In this document: positions 7,335 to 11,248 of the stretch, piece after piece | Layout of the letters: every line of letters starts with the position of its first letter | Position numbering within the stretch: the stretch's first letter is position 1 | Assembly: GCA_937889795.1 (NCBI GenBank) | Contig: CALBZH010000617.1 | Span: forward strand, 1 to 11,248 | Source: an uncultured Syntrophobacteraceae bacterium | GTDB lineage: Bacteria > Desulfobacterota > Syntrophobacteria > Syntrophobacterales > Syntrophobacteraceae | Length of the DNA: 11,248 nucleotides | Reading direction: 5' to 3' | Program-made: the position numbers and the translations under genes | The notes under the pieces: model-generated | What the model was told of the DNA's origin: nothing | Seen by the model: only the letters and a program-made list of their open reading frames with translations | The model's database searches: none

Positions 7335-7561
7335 GCAGGACCTCCTTTCCTGGCGATCGGCCCTTAGCGGCCACGTCGTCCTTGACAAATGCTTGTGATT
7401 ACGCACGCCAAAAAACATATAGGAAGATCGCTCTACGTTTCTAGACGGGGACATCCCAGGAGATCACAAGTCCTGTCGTTGCGTAAGATGCCGCCCGCTC
7501 GTGCGTACGGAGCCCCTGATTGTTGCCTAGCGATGACAAACGCTGTATCAAAGAGCACTTG

Positions 7562-7583
7562 AGCGCTTTTTGCGCTGAAGCGC
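7562..7583. promoter_or_regulatory. Alternating hairpin motif in the oxidase leader
   Basis: Three copies of one 5-base unit follow each other: AGCGC (7562-7566), T5, GCGCT (7572-7576), GA, AGCGC (7579-7583). The middle copy can pair perfectly with the first (5-base loop). A pairing with the third would have a loop of only 2 bases. In the predicted minus-strand leader this lies about 35-55 nt after the inferred transcription start. A role is speculative. Confidence 0.25.
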
Positions 7584-7626
7584 AGGCGATCTTGGAATTC
7601 AGGTCGCCCCCCACGCATCGTGGTAC

Positions 7627-7643
7627 AGCATACCCTGTGCCAG
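7627..7643 (-). promoter_or_regulatory. Candidate sigma-54 (-24/-12) promoter for the multicopper oxidase
   Basis: The minus strand reads CTGGCACAGGGTATGCT. Against the RpoN consensus TGGCACG-N4-TTGCW, the essential GG and GC lie at exactly the right spacing, and only two of the defined positions differ. It points toward the multicopper oxidase, with a start expected near 7616 and therefore an untranslated leader of about 382 nt before 7234. The same bases form a dyad (TGGTACAG/CTGTGCCA, 7621-7642, 7 of 8 pairs), which may be incidental. Sigma-54 promoters need an enhancer-binding activator; an imperfect ATTACT/AGTAAT dyad at 7671-7692 is the only upstream candidate I see. Confidence 0.5.
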
Positions 7644-7872
7644 AGTAGATTTCGCATTCGAATGGCTGGAATTACTTTAGAGTATGAGTAATTATGACTA
7701 TCGAAATGGGGAGGAATGAGGGTGGGTATTTTACTGAAACGATCTCCAGTTCTCCCACTTTGGAATAGGGGTGTCCGGTTTTGGGTTAAGCTCCAAATGG
7801 TTAGTGGCCTGGAGGCCAATATGGCAGGGGGCATTTTGGCATGGGAGGTGGAGCGGTTGCGACCGACACGCG

Positions 7873-9210
7873 TCAGAAATACAGCTTCCATTCGGTGAAG
7901 AAGATGGTGGGGAGGGTTCCGAATTCACTCTGGACATTGACTGTGGAACCGGACTGTTCGGGAGGGGGCCCGAAGTTGAGCATCAGGCCGATGAGGAGAT
8001 CCATCTCATCGGAGAGGGAAACGGTCACGATGGGCTGAAGCTGGGTCGAGCCGTCGGAGAGGGAGCTGATGGCGGAAAGCCGTCCGGTCACAAGGGGGGT
8101 GAATTCATACTGGGCGACCATCCCTGCGAGGTTTCGACTCATTTGGAGGCTGGATCCGAACTGGGTGCGCACCAGCGCCGCATTCAGGTCATTGGGGTCG
8201 CCGGCCCCGTGGTAGAAATATTCAAAATCGAGAGTCAGGCCGTTTTCGAAGCGATGGCCCAGCCCGAGCACCCCGACGAGATTGTTCCAGAACAGGTCTC
8301 CTTCCATGGGCCGGGGCAGAGGCGTCTTGCGCATGGATAGATACTGCGCCACCTCTGCGCGCACCTGGATGGGCCCCACGTCGCCGACCGCTCCCGCTCC
8401 CAGGTGGTATCCCCCGTAAATCTTGCCTCCCTGCAAGGACAGGTCCCAGTCGTCCACATTCGTGAATACCCTCCCCAACGCGGCGGAACCGTACCAGGAT
8501 GCGTCCTTGGGGTCATTGCGGCTCCCGTTCGGGCGGAGGAGGATTTCTGGCCCTGCCGACCCTACGAGGTTGATTCCCGAGAACCTCCCCAGTGGGACAT
8601 CCACCTTGATGGCGTCCACGCCGGGCTTGTAATCTCTGTCGAATTGAGTGGAGTCAAAGGGGAAGAACACATCGAGGGGGTTCCAGAAGTAAGTTTTACC
8701 AAAGGTGATCGCCTGGCGTCCCAAGGTCACGTCGCCCCAGCTCAGGGAAAGCTTCGCGTTGAACCGGTCGAACAGGGACGTTGCAAGCACTTGATCGTCT
8801 TCGATGACATTCCAGCTGCCACCCAACACCCGGTAGCGCGTGGCGGAGCTGCTGGAAGCGGGTCCAAAGGCCAGCGGGCTGCCACCCGCCAGTTCCGTCG
8901 ACGACGCGGTGAGGGTCTGGACCCAATGGATCTCGTAGGCCAGCGACTGGCTTGGCTTGCCGGCGAGGGTCAGGCGAAGGATGCTTTGAGACAGGGCATC
9001 GACGGTGTTTTGTGCGCTGAAGGGATACGTCCCGTCCTGATCCAGAAGGAAGAACAGGGTGCGGATGCTACCGTTCACACCGAAACCCTTTTCGCTGTCG
9101 CCAACGAGCGCTTGCGCTGCGTGTCCGATGAGGCCGATGTTGGCAGTGAGCAGGAAGACAACAAGACCTGCCCCCGTCAACGTCGAACCCAATAAACGAC
9201 CTTGCTTCAT
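7873..9210 (-). CDS. Outer membrane beta-barrel (porin-like) protein of unknown role
   Basis: This 445-residue exported protein very probably sits in the outer membrane. The N-terminus (MKQGRLLGSTLTGAG, then VVFLLTANIGLIGHAAQA) is a signal peptide cut near residue 31-34. The rest alternates polar and hydrophobic residues in beta-strand fashion, with few charged stretches, and ends in WKLYF with the terminal aromatic residue used in barrel assembly. The segment GRQAITFGKTYFWNPLDVF, followed by FPFDSTQFDRDYKPGVDAI, resembles a conserved block I associate with uncharacterised deltaproteobacterial outer membrane proteins; the recollection is not firm. The ATG at 9210 has GGTGG about 7 bases upstream. 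It precedes the oxidase gene on the same strand, but 638 bp away with its own promoter candidate between, so they are probably separate units. Transport substrate unknown. Confidence 0.75.
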   Translation of the reverse strand: MKQGRLLGSTLTGAGLVVFLLTANIGLIGHAAQALVGDSEKGFGVNGSIRTLFFLLDQDGTYPFSAQNTVDALSQSILRLTLAGKPSQSLAYEIHWVQTLTASSTELAGGSPLAFGPASSSSATRYRVLGGSWNVIEDDQVLATSLFDRFNAKLSLSWGDVTLGRQAITFGKTYFWNPLDVFFPFDSTQFDRDYKPGVDAIKVDVPLGRFSGINLVGSAGPEILLRPNGSRNDPKDASWYGSAALGRVFTNVDDWDLSLQGGKIYGGYHLGAGAVGDVGPIQVRAEVAQYLSMRKTPLPRPMEGDLFWNNLVGVLGLGHRFENGLTLDFEYFYHGAGDPNDLNAALVRTQFGSSLQMSRNLAGMVAQYEFTPLVTGRLSAISSLSDGSTQLQPIVTVSLSDEMDLLIGLMLNFGPPPEQSGSTVNVQSEFGTLPTIFFTEWKLYF

Positions 9211-9254
9211 GAGATACCCACCGTGCGCGCGTTCATTGATTCATCGATCTGAAT

Positions 9255-9335
9255 GGTGGCGCCGCCTTCCACGGCGGCGCTGAAGCTGGCCAGGTGCAAA
9301 GATGTCTTTGCGCCGCCGTGGAAGGCGGCGCCACC
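9255..9335. repeat. REP-like inverted hairpin doublet (BIME-like)
   Basis: The 26-base arm 9255-9280 is the perfect reverse complement of 9310-9335, separated by 29 bases. Each arm is itself a hairpin: GCGCCGCC, loop TTCCAC, GGCGGCGC at 9259-9280, and the mirror with loop GTGGAA at 9310-9331. Two inverted copies of a small GC-rich hairpin are the layout of REP doublets, which in known cases are moved by RAYT (Y1 HUH) transposases. No such transposase gene lies in the window. Confidence 0.8.
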
Positions 9336-9369
9336 GTTTTGTCTTGAGGCCGGCCAGGGCGAGCGCGCG

Positions 9370-9535
9370 CTAGTACTACAACGAGACATTACGGCTCCCT
9401 CGCCCCCATTTTGGGGAGAGGGCTGGGGTGAGGGGGGCTTACAAAGCGGATTTACCCTCACCTTAGTCCTCTCCCAGAGGGAGAGGAGACGTCCGCAGCT
9501 CCGCATGGCCTCTGGATGTCTCGTTGTAGTACTAG
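9370..9535. repeat. MITE-like palindromic element 1, CTAG-bounded, 20-bp perfect terminal inverted repeats
   Basis: The left end CTAGTACTACAACGAGACAT (9370-9389) is the perfect reverse complement of 9516-9535. Inside, a second palindrome pairs 9414-9434 with 9455-9475: 18 of 21 are Watson-Crick pairs, and the three exceptions are G-T pairs that would still pair in RNA. The outer edge of this core (9396-9422) belongs to the CTCCCTCGCCCCC hairpin family also found at 4935-4964. It has no coding capacity. CTAG at both ends may be a 4-bp target duplication, as for some IS5-family elements, or simply part of the inverted repeat; being palindromic, it cannot tell. Confidence 0.75.
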
Positions 9536-9643
9536 TGCTCCGTCAAAGAAGTTGTGCTGGGCAAAAGAACACCCCCCAACCCCCCTCGGAGGGGGGAATC
9601 AAAGGGGGGTGTACCCTGCGGAACAAAGCTGACAGAGCACTAG
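9532..9643. repeat. MITE-like palindromic element 2, CTAG-bounded, supplying a gene's stop codon
   Basis: CTAGTGCTCCGTCA (9532-9545) matches the reverse complement of 9630-9643 at 13 of 14 positions. Inside, ACACCCCCC (9569-9577) pairs with GGGGGGTGT (9604-9612), enclosing a second hairpin CCCCCCTC/GAGGGGGG (9580-9596). It shares the CTAG at 9532-9535 with element 1, so the two abut exactly. Its right-hand CTAG (9640-9643) contains the TAG stop of the minus-strand ABC ATPase gene. Similar C6/G6 palindromes are, as far as I know, common non-coding repeats in several phyla. Confidence 0.7.
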
Positions 9644-10326
9644 CCTTGCTCCACGTCCCCCGTAATCCGGCCGTCCTGGAGCGTGATCAGCCTTCGGGCG
9701 CGGTGCATGACCGCCTGGTCGTGGGTGGAAAAGAGGAACGTGATTCCTTTTTCCTCGTTCAGTTTCCGCATGAGGTCCATGAGGGCGTTGCCCGTTTCTG
9801 AATCCACGTTGGCGGTCGGCTCATCGGCGAGCAGCAGGGCTGGCTCCGGAGCGATCGCCCGGGCGATGGCGACCCGCTGCTGCTGTCCTCCCGAGAGCTC
9901 CCTCGGGAGGCGATGTTCGAGCCCCTCCAGGCCTACCTCCTTCAAAACGCGCATCACCCGTTCCAGTCGTTCCTCTTTGCCGACTTTCTGCAGCATCAGG
10001 ACATACTCTGCGTTCTCAAACGCCGTCAGAACCGGTATGAGATTGTAGCTCTGGAAGATGAAACCAATGCGGTCGCGTCGTAGCCGGCTGAGCTCCGTTC
10101 CCGATAATGCCGTAATTTCGCTCCCCTCGATCTTCATGCTTCCGGATGTGGGCCTGTCCAGGCCCCCGATGATATTGAGGAGCGTTGTCTTTCCCGATCC
10201 CGAAGGACCGGCCATCGACGTGAATTCGCCCGCCGTCAGGACCAGGTCCACCCCCCGCAAGGCGTGGGTTACGATGTCATCAGAACCGTAATCTTTGGTC
10301 ACTGCCGTCGCTTCAACGATCTTCAA
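9640..10326 (-). CDS. ABC transporter ATP-binding protein, MacB/LolD type
   Basis: This 228-residue ATPase drives an FtsX-family (type VII, mechanotransmission) ABC transporter from the cytoplasm. It has Walker A GPSGSGKT at 40-47, Q-loop Gln92 in FIFQSYNLIPVLTAFEN, signature LSGGQ at 144-148, Walker B LLLADE ending at Glu169, and His202 in STHD. The length and the NLIPVLTAFEN segment match the MacB/LolD family. The start is TTG at 10326, since the frame has no ATG or GTG at the family N-terminus (KIVEATAVTKDYG). AGGAG overlaps the TAG stop of the upstream permease gene, so termination and restart are probably coupled. The stop codon TAG lies inside the CTAG end of a palindromic repeat, so the last residues (DVEQG) may be set by that insertion. 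The cargo may be a lipoprotein, peptide or drug; it cannot be told. Confidence 0.93.
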   Translation of the reverse strand: MKIVEATAVTKDYGSDDIVTHALRGVDLVLTAGEFTSMAGPSGSGKTTLLNIIGGLDRPTSGSMKIEGSEITALSGTELSRLRRDRIGFIFQSYNLIPVLTAFENAEYVLMLQKVGKEERLERVMRVLKEVGLEGLEHRLPRELSGGQQQRVAIARAIAPEPALLLADEPTANVDSETGNALMDLMRKLNEEKGITFLFSTHDQAVMHRARRLITLQDGRITGDVEQG

Positions 10327-10327
10327 C

Positions 10328-10341
10328 TCTCGAATCTCCTA
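10328..10341 (-). promoter_or_regulatory. Shine-Dalgarno overlapping a stop codon (coupled TTG start)
   Basis: The minus strand reads TAGGAGATTCGAGAG and then TTG: the permease stop TAG runs directly into the AGGAG ribosome site, leaving 12 bases between the genes. This arrangement favours coupled, stoichiometric translation of permease and ATPase, and supports the unusual TTG start at 10326. Confidence 0.65.
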
Positions 10342-11248
10342 TCTCAGAGTCTCGGCCAGTTTCACACGAGTCACGCGCCGCATGGGGACCAAGCTCAGCA
10401 TCAGGGTGGCGGCGAGAACGATACCCGCGGTCCAGAGAAGGATGGCGGGCGTGAGGAGGGCGTGAATGGTGGTCGACACGGCAAACCCCGAAATGGTGAC
10501 GCCTTCGGGCATGAGCGAGGCCATGTCCCATCCCCAGACCTGGAGTGCCAGGGCGGACGCCCCTCCGGTTACCGTTCCCAGAAGGCAGCCGAGCCCCCCG
10601 ATAAAGGCCGACTCCATGAAGAGCTGTCTCTGCAGCTGGGCCGGAGGAGTCCCCAAGGCTTGAAGGACGGCAAACTCGCGCTCCCGCTCCACGACGGACA
10701 TGAGGAGGGTATTCAGAATCGTGAACAGGATGATCATGAACAAGAGACCTTGAAAGACCCAATTGGAGACACGGTCCAGCCGGATATACGATGCAACCTC
10801 AGGCAGAACCTCCTGCCACCCCAGCACGGCCATGTGCTTGCTTCGGCATAACCGCGTGAGCGCCGCCATGGCAGCCTCTTGATCGCCCGGCCGTTTGAGA
10901 AGGATTCCCATCTGCGTTGCATCCCGGATCCCCAACCCGAAAACGTGGCGCGCAAAGGTGATGGGGATCTGGATCAAATACCCGTCGATCTCGCTGGACC
11001 CCGTTTTAAAGATGCCCTTGACGCGGCACAGTTCTTCGACGAGCTGTCCTTCAGCGTTGTTGGTCGTGAGAACGATCTTGTTTCCGATCTGAACCTTCAG
11101 CTGCCCGGCCAGATGCTCTCCCAGAACCACCTTTCGGTCATCGCTGTCCTCGAGGTAGTCCCCGAGGATGATATGGCGCGCCAATGGGGACGTCCGTTTC
11201 TCGGTGGAGGGCTCCACACCCATCATGGACACACCCACCCCCCCCGCC
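10339..11248 (-). CDS. FtsX-family ABC transporter permease (MacB-like), N-terminus outside window
   Basis: About 303 residues are visible; the frame stays open to the window edge, so the first membrane helix and the start are missing. The visible N-terminal half is the MacB-type periplasmic domain (GVEPSTEKRTSPLARHIILG, then RKVVLGEHLA and VKGIFKTGSSEIDG). The C-terminal half is an FtsX domain with three membrane helices: one in WVFQGLLFMIILFTILNTLL, then the conserved VEREREFAVLQALGTPP loop, one in FIGGLGCLLGTVTGGASAL, and one in IHALLTPAILLWTAGIVLAA. It ends in PMRRVTRVKLAETLR, a typical FtsX-permease ending. The ATPase gene follows after 12 bases. Such permeases do not open a classical pore but transmit ATPase motion to the periplasm (MacB, LolCDE). 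A GTG at 11238 is in frame but lies within the domain, so it is not the start. Confidence 0.9.
   Translation of the reverse strand, partial: AGGVGVSMMGVEPSTEKRTSPLARHIILGDYLEDSDDRKVVLGEHLAGQLKVQIGNKIVLTTNNAEGQLVEELCRVKGIFKTGSSEIDGYLIQIPITFARHVFGLGIRDATQMGILLKRPGDQEAAMAALTRLCRSKHMAVLGWQEVLPEVASYIRLDRVSNWVFQGLLFMIILFTILNTLLMSVVEREREFAVLQALGTPPAQLQRQLFMESAFIGGLGCLLGTVTGGASALALQVWGWDMASLMPEGVTISGFAVSTTIHALLTPAILLWTAGIVLAATLMLSLVPMRRVTRVKLAETLR

Larger units (their letters stand above)
7235..7872. other. Regulatory spacer between the outer membrane protein and oxidase genes
   Basis: This stretch of about 640 bases holds no recognisable conventional gene. It is less GC-rich than its surroundings in places, notably 7660-7740 and 7381-7420. 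It contains the sigma-54-like site, the AGCGC hairpin motif and the mini-ORF, listed separately. A short dyad TGGCCT-GG-AGGCCA (7805-7818) lies 55-68 bases after the end of the outer membrane protein gene; it has no T run, so it is at best a weak terminator. A 152-codon minus frame at 7433-7891 shows no family features. Confidence 0.6.
9211..9639. other. Repeat-filled intergenic region
   Basis: No gene is supported here. Nearly all of it is palindromic: a REP-like doublet (9255-9335), a CTAG-bounded element (9370-9535) and a second CTAG-bounded element (9532-9643). Only about 44 bases (9211-9254) separate the start of the outer membrane protein gene from the first repeat, so its promoter must be compressed there or lie within or beyond the repeats. 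I see no clear -35/-10 or -24/-12 site in it. Confidence 0.7.

Noticed and set aside
7382..7420. TTGACA on the + strand as a sigma-70 -35 box
   Set aside because: No -10-like hexamer follows at 16-18 bases, and the downstream + strand holds no gene.
7433..7891. 152-codon minus-strand frame in the oxidase upstream spacer
   Set aside because: Its start lies inside the end of the outer membrane protein gene in another frame, it has no clear ribosome site or family features, and it runs across the sigma-54-like site.
9370..9643. CRISPR array or integron-like attC sites in the repeat cluster
   Set aside because: The repeats are inverted and of different sequence, with no regular direct repeat and spacer pattern and no attC core sites.

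Overview
The window comes from a GC-rich, Gram-negative bacterium. All eight protein genes belong to envelope, export or periplasmic functions. Desulfobacterota (former Deltaproteobacteria) or a phylum with similar genomes is my best guess, from the protein flavour, a good sigma-54 promoter candidate and many small palindromic intergenic repeats. No marker gene in the window settles this.

Region 1 (1-4039, + strand) is a tripartite ABC efflux operon. It holds the C-terminal end of a HlyD-type membrane fusion protein, a CcmA/YbhF-like ATPase, an ABC-2 permease overlapping it by ATGA and, after a 163-bp repeat-bearing spacer, a NodT/TolC-like outer membrane lipoprotein. Together they could span both membranes and export a hydrophobic compound or drug; the substrate is unknown.

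Region 2 (4066-9210, - strand) holds, in transcription order, an outer membrane beta-barrel protein (7873-9210), a roughly 590-bp regulatory spacer, a large exported three-domain multicopper oxidase of the CotA type (5009-7234) and an exported FKBP-type prolyl isomerase (4066-4881). The spacer carries a strong match to a sigma-54 -24/-12 promoter, a predicted long leader of about 380 nt, and a 22-codon mini-ORF with a near-perfect Shine-Dalgarno directly before the oxidase.

Region 3 (9211-9643) is a non-coding cluster of palindromic elements. A REP-like hairpin doublet is followed by two abutting MITE-like elements bounded by CTAG. The last one supplies the stop codon of the neighbouring ABC ATPase gene.

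Region 4 (9640-11248, - strand) is a second, MacB/LolD-type ABC system: an FtsX-family permease whose start lies outside the window, and its ATPase, which begins with TTG and has its ribosome site overlapping the permease stop codon.

I see no RNA genes, CRISPR array, transposase gene or phage gene. The protein genes fall in known families. The less ordinary material is regulatory and repeat-derived: the oxidase leader, the CTAG-bounded repeats, and an inverted repeat with an embedded antisense terminator that shapes the start of the outer membrane lipoprotein gene.
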